A DNA stretch of 64,000 bases, taken from NCBI RefSeq assembly GCF_963583255.1, contig NC_084806.1, positions 20,626,317 to 20,690,316 on the forward strand. The letters run 5' to 3'. This document shows, one piece after another, positions 33,403 through 45,638 of this stretch. The notes under the pieces are model-generated. The model did not search any database. It saw nothing but the letters and a program-made list of their open reading frames with translations, and was not told the origin of the DNA. Each line of letters opens with the position of its first letter. The first letter of the stretch is position 1. Source of the DNA: Pyrus communis. Its lineage: Eukaryota > Streptophyta > Magnoliopsida > Rosales > Rosaceae. A program made the translations under genes and the position numbers.

Positions 33403-35204
33403 TGTTGGAAATATGCCCTAAAACCAATCATATGATGATACTTTACGGACATTTCACAAAGTTAAACTAATGTAGTTTAAATGTAAAGGGCAAAGATTAT
33501 TGTTTAAGCCGTCTCATATAAATGTTATATGCTTAAACGATAAGTCCAAGGAATATGTGATTGGAAGAATGCGATCTAAAGAAGTTAGATTCATGAGACC
33601 ATTCTTTCGTTGACACATCCTAAACGTTCCTGATCATAGGATTGTCAATTGGGCATTGACAGTCCGTTAAGATCAGTACGTGCTATGTCTTCTCTCAGGG
33701 AGAGTGACTAGTCTCGAGTCATTGGTGTGTGTGACATCAAGACAAGTACGTAGGTGCTCAATAGAGAATGAGTTCACTGAACACGATCAACGAAGAGTTC
33801 TCATATTCATGTCACATGAGAACTCATGGTTGGGATAATGAAAATTAGTCTTTTGACCTGAGGCATCACAGTTGTCTTGTGGTTAGGTCCTTAATCTTTG
33901 ATTATGTCAAAGTCACTCCATCAGGAGGGTGTCCACAGCATCGTTGGGGTTAAGCCACTTAGCCATGGAGGCAAGTGAATGCGCAACAAGGGATCTCTAA
34001 CCTTCAAACTGTTTGAGGGAGAATACTCTATGATATGATTAAGAATCTTTGGCCAAAGTTTGAATGAGATATAGGAATGTGTTCCAAATCACATTCAAGG
34101 TAATCATATAAGCATAAGACTCACATTGGATAGTAGACATGAATAAACTATCAAACCAAACAATGTGGTCAAGAGTATTGTATTAGAGAAAGACCGTATT
34201 GCATTTGTAATCCTAAAACTGAATAGGTTCTCCACCTCTTCTGATTAGCTTGGGTAACCATGACATGCTGCTAGGCGTCAACCATGGTTTGTGGAAGCCC
34301 TAAAAGTGTATTATCACTAACGGGAGAATTGAAAGTAAGTTTCAATTCACAATCGATTAGAAAGAGTTATAATCGCCCACTGCCTCGCTAAAAGGAACCT
34401 AATGGATCGTTCACCGAGTAAGGTAGAGTTTGAAGAAACAACGGAGATGAGTAAGAATAATTAAATGGTTTAATTATTTATCTAAGGCTAGGATTAATTA
34501 ATATGTTAATTAATCAAACGAATAAATTCGTTAAAGACCTCGGGTTAGTTTTGGGCTGCAAGGCCCAATGGGATTTGAATGTCAAGCCCATTAACTCAAG
34601 TTGTATGACAACTTGAATAAACAAAGGGCTTGAAAGCCCAATGAACCCTATAGGCCGGCCATGTTAGAAGAATAGGGCTTTTGGTCCATTAGGTCACTTA
34701 TTTGAAGGGACTATATAAAGGACTTTATAGCCTAAAATTCATTAAGGGTTGTTTTTGGGGAAAGGATGAGAACACAAGCTCTCCTTTCTCTCTAAAATTT
34801 CGGCCACCTTGGAGGGATCATCTAGCAATCAAACTCCTCCAAGGTCACTCATTTCTTCTTCATTATGCCTTGGTGATGAATCATTAGAGGTTCTCAATTT
34901 TGGGAACTTTGGAGAAACCTTTTTCATCCATCCAAATCCATAGATCTAAGATGCAAGGAATGAAGGCCCTCTCTTTGGGTGATTAGCCTTTGTTTAAATA
35001 CAAAGAAGAATCTGCAAAGGTATATATATTTCAACTCACTTTGTTTTGAGTTGATTATTGGTTCACCATTTTACTAGGCTTTGAACATTCATGGGTAATG
35101 TTTTGTTTTTAAGTGCATGCTAGCATGATTCCGCCTTTAATTTGTTAATTGCATGCTAATGATGTTGCTGAAATGAACATGTCATCTTCCAAAATAATCC
35201 TTCA
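33403..35204 (+). repeat. 5' LTR of copia element CP
   Basis: It begins TGTTGGAAATATGCCCTAAA and ends ATAATCCTTCA, bounded left by the TSD GGATG and right by AG plus the primer site. A TATA box lies 1309 bp in (34712). The 61-codon frame at 34702-34887 is repeated in the other LTR at 42023-42208 and reflects LTR identity, not a gene. Confidence 0.95.
34712..34719 (+). promoter_or_regulatory. TATA box of the CP LTR
   Basis: TATATAAA in GGGACTATATAAAGGAC sits at the same offset in the 3' LTR (42033-42040). The 490 bp to the LTR end would hold transcription start and polyadenylation signals. Activity is inferred. Confidence 0.6.
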
Positions 35205-35206
35205 AG

Positions 35207-35218
35207 TGGTATCAGAGC
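35207..35218 (+). promoter_or_regulatory. initiator tRNA-Met primer-binding site of CP
   Basis: TGGTATCAGAGC, two bases after the 5' LTR, is the standard primer site of plant Ty1/copia elements, complementary to the 3' end of initiator tRNA-Met. Confidence 0.95.
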
Positions 35219-36914
35219 CTAGGCCTAGTTTATGGTGGATCCTTTTGGGTTTTGTGATTTTTCATATTTTGTGATTTAAGTGTTATAAATGTTACAAGCT
35301 TTGTTCTTGCTTGGAATATAAATTTTGCTTGAAAATTTAGCATCTCAAATGTTGTAGATGTATTTCATTAAAGCATGAATATTGGAACTAAAAGTTGGTG
35401 CCAAGTGTTTTGGGATTTTCGGCCAAATCCAAAGGGTGATTTTTTTGGGTTCATGTTAGGCTTGTTAAAATGGTTTTAAAGTGCTTTTTGGAAACCCTAA
35501 GTACCCTAGGATATTAACCCTCTTTTGAGTTGTGAAAAATTGAGTTTTCGTAAGTGAAAACATTCATGGAGCTATTATGAGTTTTCATGAGTGTTCTTCA
35601 ATGGTCTTGAAGTTCTTACCAAGAACAAAAAGTTTTGAAGTTTTGATTCAAGAGTTTTATGTTTTTCATAAAGTTTTGTTTTTCAAATGATGGGTGATAG
35701 TTATTGGTGAGATGTGACTAAAAGAATTTTAAAGTTTTATAAAAAACATTTTCTTACAAACCATCAAAGTCACCTTTGTCTCACCTACCAAAAACCACTT
35801 ACAAAACTTTAGATTTTTTCAAATTTTCAACACTATGGCCGGCCACCTTTGGTAAAAGGTGTTGGAGGGACTTTTGTGCAATTATATAAAGTTTTGATAC
35901 TTTTGTGTATTTGCATTTTGACCCCAAAAGTTTTTGTTTTAACAAAGTGACCCAAATTGTTGTGGTCATTGTTTTTTGGCCCAAAACAAAATGAGAACAA
36001 AAATTGTTTTGTCTCTTTAATGAGAATTTGATTTTCATTATATTTAGTTCCATTTAAATCAATTCTATGGATCCAAAAACCAAATGATAATTGTTGCATT
36101 CAATTTAATTAGTTAAAGTGTTAATTAATTAAAGGGTGATTATGAACCTTAGCCTACAATAATTGAGCTATGTGAATGGCCGTTTCAAATTTGTTTGAAC
36201 CATGGGAATGAGTAGATTAGATTTTGGTTGTAATTTGATTTGATCAAATGTTGTAAAAGGGCATAAGCTCTTCTTTACTTTAAAGTAATTAGTTATATTC
36301 AATTGTTGTAAAGAGCATAAGCTCATATTTACTTTGAAGTACTTCTTTCTTGCTTTATTTGATATGCATGAAATGAAGTAGTTGGGTCCAACGCCCTAAG
36401 ACAACACGCCTTAATGTGATTAAACGCGTAACTAAAATCAATCTCCATCCCTAGTCCGAGATTCAACACAAGGCTCGTGTTGGATCTAATCAAAGGTTCA
36501 TAGTCATCCTAAGGCCCTAAGGCAACTATATAGTCCATCAATGAATGCAAACCTTATGTTAGTGGTATCATATACTCTTGCTTTAAAAACCGTTTTAAAA
36601 GCTTAGTGGGAGTATTATATACAACTAAATCAATCATATGGACCAATAGTTGTAATAGGAGCAAAATTGTTTTAATTATGATTAAAATGAATATATATAT
36701 GTGATGAGACCTAAAACCCTCAACAAACGAATATTAAGTTGATAAACGAGAGATGTTTTGAACATTTCTTCGTAGGCCTTCCACCGTGGTGGGCTCCAAT
36801 CGTTTGTGACTTGTACACCGGCTTCACCCTATCATGGGGGAGTACAAAGTGCATGCTTACACTCAGGAGGAGTCCATAAACATATGATGAGGTAAGTGTA
36901 GGCAACGAGGATGG

Positions 36915-37129
36915 CCGATATCATATCATTGTGAGGCTATTCTTGAACCCCTTCATGAACTAAGCATGGTGGGAATAACTTAACTAAGTGCAATGGTGCC
37001 GATATCGTATCATCGTGAGGCCACATTCTCTAGAGGCCAAACTAGATGGGTAATTACAAGAGTTGTAAATGAGTAAAGTGTTATTCTCTCATCATTATTT
37101 TTGCTAACCGATATCGTATCATCGTGAGG
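36915..37129 (+). repeat. three spaced copies of a 22-bp motif
   Basis: CCGATATCGTATCATCGTGAGG occurs exactly at 36999-37020 and 37108-37129, and with two changes at 36915-36936. Start-to-start spacings are 84 and 109 bp. The motif contains GATATC and sits in the 5' interior of CP. Possible roles (RNA structure, binding site) are untested. Confidence 0.8.
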
Positions 37130-37504
37130 TGGGCTTGGTAATGGTGAGTCTCCCATACCCCGCTAAGAGTTCAACAAAACTCTCGAATTCCGATGAGGGA
37201 TATGGAATTTGCCAAAAATAGTGGGTGGTGCTATTTGATTTAAAGACCCGAATCAAATGGCTTAAAATCAATCAATTTATATTTGTTATGTATTTGTTTA
37301 CCAATATATTTGCAAACGCTATCCAAAACTTGACAAAGAAAAGCCGAATGCTTTAATTTCCGGACTTAGTTCTACAATCCCATAGATTGTCTTTAATGGC
37401 TTGTAGATGTAACTAAGTAGTCTCATCCTCACAATCTTCCTATTGATAATGTATCATTGGAAGAATATGTTAGATAAGTCTAACATGAGAAGGACAACAC
37501 TTTT

Positions 37505-37720
37505 AATGTCATAATTCTTCAAATACAAATTGTTGTATGAAGAAATAAGAGTTGCTTTGAACAACCCTTAATCAACACAAACTTTAGTGCTTGTTTCTTT
37601 GTTACATAAATAAGGAACTTTTGAAGTAAGCACAAGGGCATGGACGCTTTATGTGCCATGATTCTTCACTTACAAATTGTTGTATGAAGAAATGAGAGTT
37701 GCCTTGAACAACTCTTGAAA
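37505..37720 (+). repeat. imperfect direct repeat of about 65 bp
   Basis: 37505-37570 and 37652-37720 share ATTCTTCA, ACAAATTGTTGTATGAAGAA and AGAGTTGC-TTGAACAAC with a few changes. The second copy starts about 147 bp after the first. It could be an old local duplication within gag-derived sequence. Confidence 0.7.
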
Positions 37721-38600
37721 GTTTGTAATTATGTTTAGAACATAATGGTTGGTTGACAAAAATAGTCCATCAACATGGACTTATGATGATTTTGAATCAT
37801 TGAGTGTTGAAGTGTTAAACCACTTAACGAGACGAAAATTAGGCAAGGACTTCACCTTTGTGTCCCTATCCTAATGGTTCACTAAGTTTATTGTAAACTA
37901 TATAGTGAACAATAACCACACACTCTCCAAATTGTTTGATGTGTATAACACAATTGAAATAAGTTTCAAGAGAGATAGTGGGAGTTTAGGGACCATGACT
38001 ATTGTAGTCAAAGGAGAAGTCAAATGAAGAAGGCAAAATAACTCCAAGGGAACAAACTTTCTTTATGAAAGGATGGACATTGGAAGGGGTATTTGCAAGA
38101 AATGTCTTGCAAGTGTCAAGAACACACCTTTCGAAGGTGTTGTAATATGTTCTTGAAATAGTTCAAAACAGTTGGTTCTTCTACTTGAATGCTTGATTCC
38201 GTATTAGTAACTATGTTTTACAATTGTTGTAAAAGTGTGCTAATAAAAAGTAGAAGATTAATGAGAGAAGAGAAAGTACTTCACATTCGGAAAGTGAATA
38301 AAATATAGATCTCTGCGAAAACGGATTGTACTTACTTCCTCATATGAACTACCAAAGAAATTGGAAAATACTAAAGATTGTCTTTACATTCCAATTTTAA
38401 GGAACTTAAATCCGTCACTATAGTAGAGATGGATAAATGTTTTGTTTGACAAAACATTGTTCTTTATTAATCAATAATTAGATTATTGTAATTTAATTGG
38501 TTGTCTCTATAGTAGAGATGATGTGGTAGTTTAACTGTTTAGAATACGATGATGCTTAAAACCCAAAAGGTTGCAAGGTAGTGACTAATCCCAACTGAGA

Positions 38601-40712
38601 TGTGATACCTCTAAAACATAAGTTACGAGTTGGTCATAGATGGATGCTTTGGATCGTTAGATCCGGATCCAATACCTTCTTGTTAAAATTGTATAGAGGC
38701 GAAATGTTCGAATCTTTATTCTTTTGGAAAGAAGAAAGAATCACAAAGTTGTTGAGGTTAATTCACTTAGATGTTAGTGGCACTTGTCCACAACATAATA
38801 CTACTCATGTTGTATGACATTCACCGAAGATCACTCACGGTTGGACTATAGTTTATTTTGAATAAACACAAGTCCGAATACTTTGCAAAAGGTTTCAAAG
38901 AATTCAAGAAATGTAAGTAGATGGGTAAGACATCTAAAGTATTTACCTCCTTAGATTTGATCCAAGGAAAAAGTAACACTTTAGATTAATTTCCTTGAAA
39001 AATATCAAGGAAAGTAACATCGTAAGATAATGAATTTCTCCATTAGGAGAAGAATGAACATGAATAAGATTTAGTTCGTTGGACATTATCAATTACCCAT
39101 ATATATATGATATATACTTCTAAGACAACCTAGTTCCTATACCACAAGCTCCAAGGTAGTCCAGAAGGATTTATAAACCGTCTCAGTTGAATGGTTTGAA
39201 CTTTATGACTATGTCATAGAGTTGCACCTCTTAATTCGAAAGAAATAAGAATGAAAATCCTTATGACTACATTGAGTGTATACACGATATGTACTCAAGG
39301 AAATGGTAAATTACCATTTGACCCGAAATAATGAAACCTTCACAGCTAATTGGTAGCTTAAGGTGACTACACTCAAAGAGAATGGTTGACTTTGAAGAAA
39401 CCATCTTTGACGTAGTCTTGGTTTCAATTAATTCGAAGATTGCTAGCTACAACTAAATGGTGATTTAATGTTTGGACATAATATGGGTTTCCGAAACCAT
39501 TATTAAGATAGTCTTGATAATATATGTCTAAAACTATAAATCACAAGACAGGTTAGTTGTAGAGATCCATCCATCATGGATCTTAGCAAGCTAGTGGGAG
39601 CTATAAGCGTCTTATGAGAAAAGATCAATTGTTTGATTTCTCATAAAGATGTAAATGAATATTTTGTTTACTAGGTTTACAAAAGATTAGTGGGAGTTAA
39701 TCGTATTCCTAAATTTAAATATATATATGATATATTAATTTTTTGGAAATGAAAAGAGTACTTCTTCGTTAAAGTTATTCTATAACGATAGAATGTATAT
39801 GGGAGATATAGTCTATATAATGGAATGGAAATCTATAATGATATATTTCAAGATATAATTGGATTATATCAATCCCTAAAATAGACAAGAGATAATAGGA
39901 AGTTTCTCATTTGATGATAAACTTCAATTAGAATGACAATTCTAGTGAGACTAGGAAGTTGTTCTTCTCAAAGGGAATGTACCCTTTGACTCCCAAAGAA
40001 ATAATGCGTAAATAGAATCCTTTATGCATAAGCAGAAAGGTGATTTATGTATTTCATATTGTATGAAAAACATTGATATAAGATGTACCTAGAAAGGTAC
40101 AAGACAATATCAGTGCAAGCCCAGGATCAGAGCCATGGCAACTGTCAAGTGAGTCCTTAAGTATTTGAGAAATACTAAAAGATATATTACTCAATAATTG
40201 AGAAAGAATTAGAGTAACGTAATGGAAGCGTAAATGTATTAGATTATGAATCTAATCCATCATTGGATATTTCTTCATTATGAATGAAGAGATAAACAAA
40301 TATCTCTTTATTATGACTAAAAAGATATTTGGATGGAAACATTAAAGTAATGACTTTAGTGTGTTCCATTATGAATGCAAAATATATTGCCATATAGAAG
40401 TTTACAACAATGTTGTTTGGATGGGAAAGTTCATTTATGAACTCTCTATTCGGTTCCAACCAGAAAGTGTATGACACTAATGGGGCGATAGCTCAAGCCA
40501 GGGAATCAAGGTCTCATCAAGGTCCGAACTCAAATGAGAGACTGAACCACATGATTAGGAATCATGAATAATGGTGACGTCGTTATTCTCAAGGTTGCTT
40601 CTATGGATAACATATAGATATCCATCTTGTTTAGGCCTACTACTCAGCCATTTATGATTTGAATTACAGAAGAGGTATCATCACTGATAACCAAGCTGAT
40701 TGGCTCTAGTGC
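38601..40712 (+). pseudogene. CP decayed copia pol (integrase, RT, RNase H remnants)
   Basis: Motifs survive in order but in shifting frames. Integrase: LRLIHLDVSG near 38750, FTEDHSRLDYSLF near 38820-38860 and HKSEYFAKGFKEFKK near 38870-38925. RT: VYKRLVGVNRIPKF then YIYDILIFWK at about 39675-39748, the equivalent of the VYKKVSG...YVDDILLIGN box with the catalytic aspartates disrupted, then GLSQS-like and MYPLTPKE-like text. RNase H: VLKYLRNTKRYITQ at about 40151-40192, and TNGAIAQARESRSHQGP at about 40476-40525. Stops occur every few dozen codons. The order integrase before RT confirms Ty1/copia. Confidence 0.8.
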
Positions 40713-40723
40713 AAGTGGGAGAT
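40713..40723 (+). promoter_or_regulatory. polypurine tract of CP
   Basis: AAGTGGGAGA followed by T lies directly before TGTTGGAAAT of the 3' LTR. Such tracts prime plus-strand DNA synthesis. It is intact although the coding region is not, in line with selection on sequences needed in cis. Confidence 0.85.
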
Positions 40724-42525
40724 TGTTGGAAATATGCCCCAAAACCAATCATATGATGATACTTTACGGACATTTCACAAAGTTAAACTAATGTAGTTTA
40801 AATGTAAAGGGCAAAGATTATTGTTTGAGCCGTCTCATATAAATGTTATATGCTTAAACGATAAGTCCAAGGAATATGTGATTGGAAGAATGCGATCTAA
40901 AGAAGTTAGATTCATGAGACCATTCTTTCGTTGACACATCCTAAACGTTCCTGATCATAGGATTGTCAATTGGGCATTGACAGTCCGTTAAGATCAGTAC
41001 GTGCTATGTCTTCTCTCAGGGAGAGTGACTAGTCTCGAGCCATTGGTGTGTGTGACATCAAGACAAGTACGTAGGTGCTCAATAGAGAATGAGTTCACTG
41101 AACACGATCAACGAAGAGTTCTCATATTCATCTCACATGAGAACTCATGGTTGGGATAATGCAAATTAGTCTTTTGACCTGAGGCATCACAGTTGTCTTG
41201 TGGTTAGGTCCTTAATCTTTGATTATGTCAAAGTCACTCCATCAGGAGGGTGTCCACGGCATCGTTGGGGTTAAGCCACTTAGCCATGGAGGCAAGTGAA
41301 TGCGCAACAAGGGATCTCTAACCTTCAAACTGTTTGAGGGAGAATACTCTATGATATGATTAAGAATCTTTGGCCAAAGTTTGAATGAGATTTAGGAATG
41401 TGTTCCAAATCACATTCAAGGTAATCATATAAGCACAAGACTCACATTGGATAGTAGACATGAATAAACTATCAAACCAAACAATGTGGTCAAGAGTATT
41501 GTATTAGAGAAAGACCGTATTGCATTTGTAATCCTAAAACTGAATAGGTTCTCCACCTCTTCTGATTAGCTTGGGTAACCATGACATGCTGCTAGGCGTC
41601 AACCATGGTTTGTGGAAGCCCTAAAAGTGTATTATCACTAACGGGAGAATTGAAAGTAAGTTTCAATTCACAATCGATTAGAAAGAGTTTTAATCGCCCA
41701 CTGCCTCGCTAAAAGGAACCTAATGGATCGTTCACCGAGTAAGGTAGAGTTTGAAGAAACAACGGAGATGAGTAAGAATAATTAAATGGTTTAATTATTT
41801 ATCTAAGGCTAGGATTAATTAATATGTTAATTAATCAAACGAATAAATTCGTTAAAGACCTCGGGTTAGTTTTGGGCCGCAAGGCCCAATGGGATTTGAA
41901 TGTCAAGCCCATTAACTCAAGTTGTATGACAACTTGAATAAACAAAGGGCTTGAAAGCCCAATGAACCCTATAGGCCGGCCATGTTAGAAGAATAGGGCT
42001 TTTGGTCCATTAGGTCACTTATTTGAAGGGACTATATAAAGGACTTTATAGCCTAAAATTCATTAAGGGTTGTTTTTGGGGAAAGGATGAGAACACAAGC
42101 TCTCCTTTCTCTCTAAAATTTCGGCCACCTTGGAGGGATCATCTAGCAATCAAACTCCTCCAAGGTCACTCATTTCTTCTTCATTATGCCTTGGTGATGA
42201 ATCATTAGAGGTTCTCAATTTTGGGAACTTTGGAGAAACCTTTTTCATCCATCCAAATCCATAGATCTAAGATGCAAGGAATGAAGGCCCTCTCTTTGGG
42301 TGATTAGCCTTTGTTTAAATACAAAGAAGAATCTGCAAAGGTATATATATTTCAACTCACTTTGTTTTGAGTTGATTATTGGTTCACCATTTTACTAGGC
42401 TTTGAACATTCATGGGTAATGTTTTGTTTTTAAGTGCATGCTAGCATGATTCCGCCTTTAATTTGTTAATTGCATGCTAATGATGTTGCTTAAATGAACA
42501 TGTCATCTTCCAAAATAATCCTTCA
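40724..42525 (+). repeat. 3' LTR of copia element CP
   Basis: It has the same length as the 5' LTR. Differences noticed by eye include the eleventh to twentieth bases (CCTA to CCCC), TTTAAGCC to TTTGAGCC, CACAGCATC to CACGGCATC, GAGATATAGG to GAGATTTAGG and GCTGAAATG to GCTTAAATG, about eleven in all and no indels. TSD GGATG follows at 42526-42530. Confidence 0.95.
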
Positions 42526-43714
42526 GGATGACCCATATTTGTGGAAATTTTGTGCAGATCAGATTGTTCGTCGTTGTGTGCATGATTGTGAATTTAATTC
42601 AATTCTAACCTTTTGTCACACTTATGCATGTGGTGGACATTTTGGCACATAACGCACTGCCCTTAAGGTGTTAGAATGTGGTTTTTATTGGCCTACAATC
42701 TTTAAAGATGCTAGAACTTTTTGTTTAACTTGTGACCGTTGTCAAAGAATGGGAAATATAGGTGTAAGGGACCAAATGCCGCAAACACCCATCTTTAATG
42801 TTGAAATTTTTGATGTTTGGGGCATTGATTTCATGGGCCATTTCCCTTCTTCATTTGGTTTCATTTACATTTTGCTTGCGATTGATTATGTCTCAAAATG
42901 GGTGGAAGCCAAGGCCACCCGTACTAATGATTCTAGAGTTGTTGCAGATTTTATCAAAACTAACATCTTTGCTAGATTTGGGATGCCTAGAGTGCTTATT
43001 AGTGATGGAGGGTCTCACTTTTGCAATCGTACCATCGAGGCATTGCTCAAGAAGTGTCAAGTCACACATAAGGTTTCCGCACCTTATCATCCTCAAACCA
43101 ATGGCCAAGCCAAGATGTATAATAGAGAAATCAAGCAAATCTTGGAAAAGACCGTTGGGCCAACAAGAAAAGATTGGAGCTAGCGTTTGGAGGATGCATT
43201 GTGGGCTTATCGAACGGCCTACAAAACACCCATAGGGATGTCACCATTTCGGCTAGTCTATGGCAAGCCATGCCATCTCCTCGTGGAGTTAGAACACAAG
43301 GCTCATTGGGCAATCAAGACATTCAACATGGACATCGATGCGGATGGAATGCATAGGAAGTTGCAATTGAATGAACTTGAAGAGATTAGGCTCGAAGCAT
43401 ATGAGAATGCTTGCATTTACAAGGAAAAGACCAAGGCTTTCCATGACAAGATGATCCGAAGCAAAACATTCTCCATAGGGCAAAAAGTTTTACTTTTTAA
43501 TTCTCACCTTCGTTTATTTCCCGGTAAGTTACGTTCTAAGTGGATTGGGCCCTTTGTTGTCACTAATGTGTTTCCATATGGCACAGTTCAAATCCAAAGC
43601 TTGAGGAATGGCCAAGAATTCAAGGTGAATGGGCATCGTTTGAAGCCCTATTATGCAAATGTTGAAGGGAAGGTTGTGGAGGACATCACTCTCCATGCCG
43701 TGGGCTCTACTTGA
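42526..43714 (+). pseudogene. E3 integrase and pol C-terminus
   Basis: Continues the interrupted linker with [21 protein letters not shown]2C2 zinc motif ([13 protein letters not shown], stop TAA 42650-42652 for [15 protein letters not shown]), then the core [29 protein letters not shown] and [17 protein letters not shown]. The third catalytic residue, Glu in E1 and E2, is Lys here (AAG at 43112-43114), so strand transfer should be dead. TAG at 43181-43183 replaces a codon after KDWS. The remainder ([36 protein letters not shown]) is open to the natural stop at 43712-43714. Confidence 0.92.
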
Positions 43715-43948
43715 GGCTAAGAAGAGAGTTCGTCCGACTGCAAGACGTTAAAGCAAGTGCTTCTTAGGAGGCAACCCATGCATTCAACTAGAGAGGAATG
43801 GGGCAATTCAACAATTCATTCCACACAATTAGATTTGTGTTCCTAACTCTCTATCTCTTTATTGTTTTTATTTCGGCTTGTTAGTTAGTTTATGTTGTTT
43901 GTTTGAATGTGAGTCTTTGTTTGAAACATTGAGGACAATGTTTGATTT

Positions 43949-43961
43949 AAGTGTGGGGGGG
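43949..43961 (+). promoter_or_regulatory. internal polypurine-like motif, first copy
   Basis: AAGTGTGGGGGGG repeats the core of the true tract at 45639-45651 about 1.7 kb upstream of it. The same position is occupied in E0, E1 and E2 (G16, G20, G7) and in EA (55353-55366, GTGTGGGGCGG). It could be a second plus-strand primer site, but that is inference. Confidence 0.5.
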
Positions 43962-44783
43962 TAAACAAGTTGTTTTTGCATGATTTTCGTGGGATTTTAT
44001 CACCTCTCACTTCTAATGTTGTTTCTCACTGTTTTTATGAGTTTTTAGTGCGTTTTGAAGTGTTTTTATGTGTTTGGATCAGAAAATCCGAAAATTTACA
44101 AAAAAATTGCAAAACAGTTTTGAAAAACCCAAAAAGAGTTGTTTTAAAGTTGTTTTTGTGTGTTTGTCTGTGTCTTAGGGTACCTTCCAACACAATGATG
44201 AGGATTTGGTTTTTAATTACATGACTATTAAAGAATGTTGTAAACATGGATGGAAGTTTGATTTATGCTTTGCTTTATGCTTGGTTATGGTTATAGCTTA
44301 TGAATTCACATGTAATCACAAAAAGAATACCAGTTTTTGTAACATGCTTGAAGGAATGAACTCAAATTAATGCTACATCCTTGAGAGACTTGAGCCTATA
44401 ACGTTCTTTGGAGAGTATAATCTGTGATTTCTTGCTTTCTAAAGTCGTTGCATGATCTCATCATTCTTTGCTTGGTTGCTACTTGGAATGCATTTCATTA
44501 TAGTTCCAAATAGTAGAACTCATGCCCATTTCATTCAAAGCATGATATTGATTGCATAACATACAATAAGATGAAGTTGTTTAGTTGAGCCAAAGCCAAA
44601 AAGCCTTATCCTTTTTCATATGTATTGTAGGATTACCCATTTTGAGCCTTTCCAAGCCTATTTTCTTTGTTAACCACACCATCTTTACCTAGCCTAGATT
44701 AGGACTTTCCTTACCCTTGTTCTTAAAGGATAGTGAAGCATGACTTAGAATGAACTCCTTTTGATCAATTTATTGCAGAAAAT

Positions 44784-44797
44784 GAGTGTGGGAGAAG
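44784..44797 (+). promoter_or_regulatory. internal polypurine-like motif, second copy
   Basis: GAGTGTGGGAGAAG lies in an A/G-rich setting. EA (56192-56207, AAGTGTGGGGGAAGG) and E2 (22337-22350 on the minus strand) have it at the equivalent place, so it is conserved across the subfamilies. Confidence 0.45.
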
Positions 44798-45638
44798 ATA
44801 ATAGGGCACGGCAAAGAAAAAATAAAGAAAAAATTTCGTGGAAAAAGAAAAAGAAAATAGAAAAGTGGTAAAAAGAAAGAAAAAGAGTTGACAAATAAGT
44901 GAGAATGAACTCACAAGTGTTGGTTGTTGAAGAAAGGGTCCAAAAGTTTAAATTTGACCCTAAATGTTGCATGAATCTTCCCTTGTGTTTAAAAGTTGAT
45001 TTCTGCCATCAAAAGTGAGTTTAAGTGTCAATTTCATTACTTTGCTTCCTATGGTTTTAAGAACCTTTGTTTATCCTTTACCCTTCTTTGTTAGCCAATA
45101 CCCTTAGCCCCGTTACAACCCTCAACTTCTATCTTGATGTTATGTGTTCAATATGCGGAGTTTGAATTTGGTATGAGCATATGGAATCACTGGTTCTTGT
45201 TCTATGTAGTAGCATTCCATTCATGAGATCATATACATATCATTGTCATAAATCCAGAAAATGCTTTCTTTGATATAACATATGTGAGTGTTAGTCTACA
45301 TGTTTCAATCAATCTTCTCGCATATACCTAGTGTACGGTGTGTAGTTAGAAAATCTGTGTCAAAATAGAGTGCATTCTAGTAAGGAATTGAGGGAATTCT
45401 CTAAGGCATGTTACTACATTCAAAACGTTGTTTTAGTTGATTAAATGTGAACTAGTAAGTGGTAACTATGGTTAAGTGTTTGCTAAAGTGTAAAGAAAGC
45501 CAAAAACCATGGGAATGATGTTCTTTAATGTGTCATGTTCGTTGGAAATCCCTGAGGTATATGTTGGAAGGTTTAGAATGTGTTTTGTTTTGTTTGTGGT
45601 TTCTTTTGTTTTGTTTTGCTCGAGGACTAGCAAAAGCT

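Larger units (their letters stand above)
35219..38600 (+). other. CP leader and unrecognisable gag region
   Basis: These 3.4 kb are AT-rich with stops in all plus frames. The first 1.5 kb resembles a long leader. Minus-strand frames of 84 and 88 codons at 35799-36099 overlap each other and have no recognisable motif. A 22-bp motif is repeated three times at 36915-37129 and a block of about 65 bp twice at 37505-37720. I cannot recognise a gag domain or zinc knuckle. In intact copia elements this space would hold gag and protease. Confidence 0.6.
33403..42525 (+). mobile_element. CP: Ty1/copia element with near-identical LTRs and a decayed interior
   Basis: Two 1802-bp LTRs (33403-35204 and 40724-42525) flank 5.5 kb. 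The TSD is GGATG at 33398-33402 and 42526-42530, and removing the element rejoins the E3 pol codons ([10 protein letters not shown]). The primer site TGGTATCAGAGC (initiator tRNA-Met) and a purine tract before the 3' LTR are present. The LTRs differ at about eleven sites by eye, so insertion is recent, but the interior contains only remnants of integrase, RT and RNase H. It probably moved with enzymes supplied by another copia element. Confidence 0.93.

Noticed and set aside
34702..34887. 61-codon frame identical at 42023-42208
   Set aside because: It lies in both copia LTRs; the identity comes from the LTR pair and the text has no protein features.
35799..36099. Two overlapping minus-strand frames of 84 and 88 codons
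   Set aside because: They lie in AT-rich decayed copia interior, overlap in different frames and show no domain or motif.
38602..38817. 71-codon frame as an independent small gene
   Set aside because: Its end (LRLIHLDVSG) is copia integrase text, so it is part of the decayed pol.
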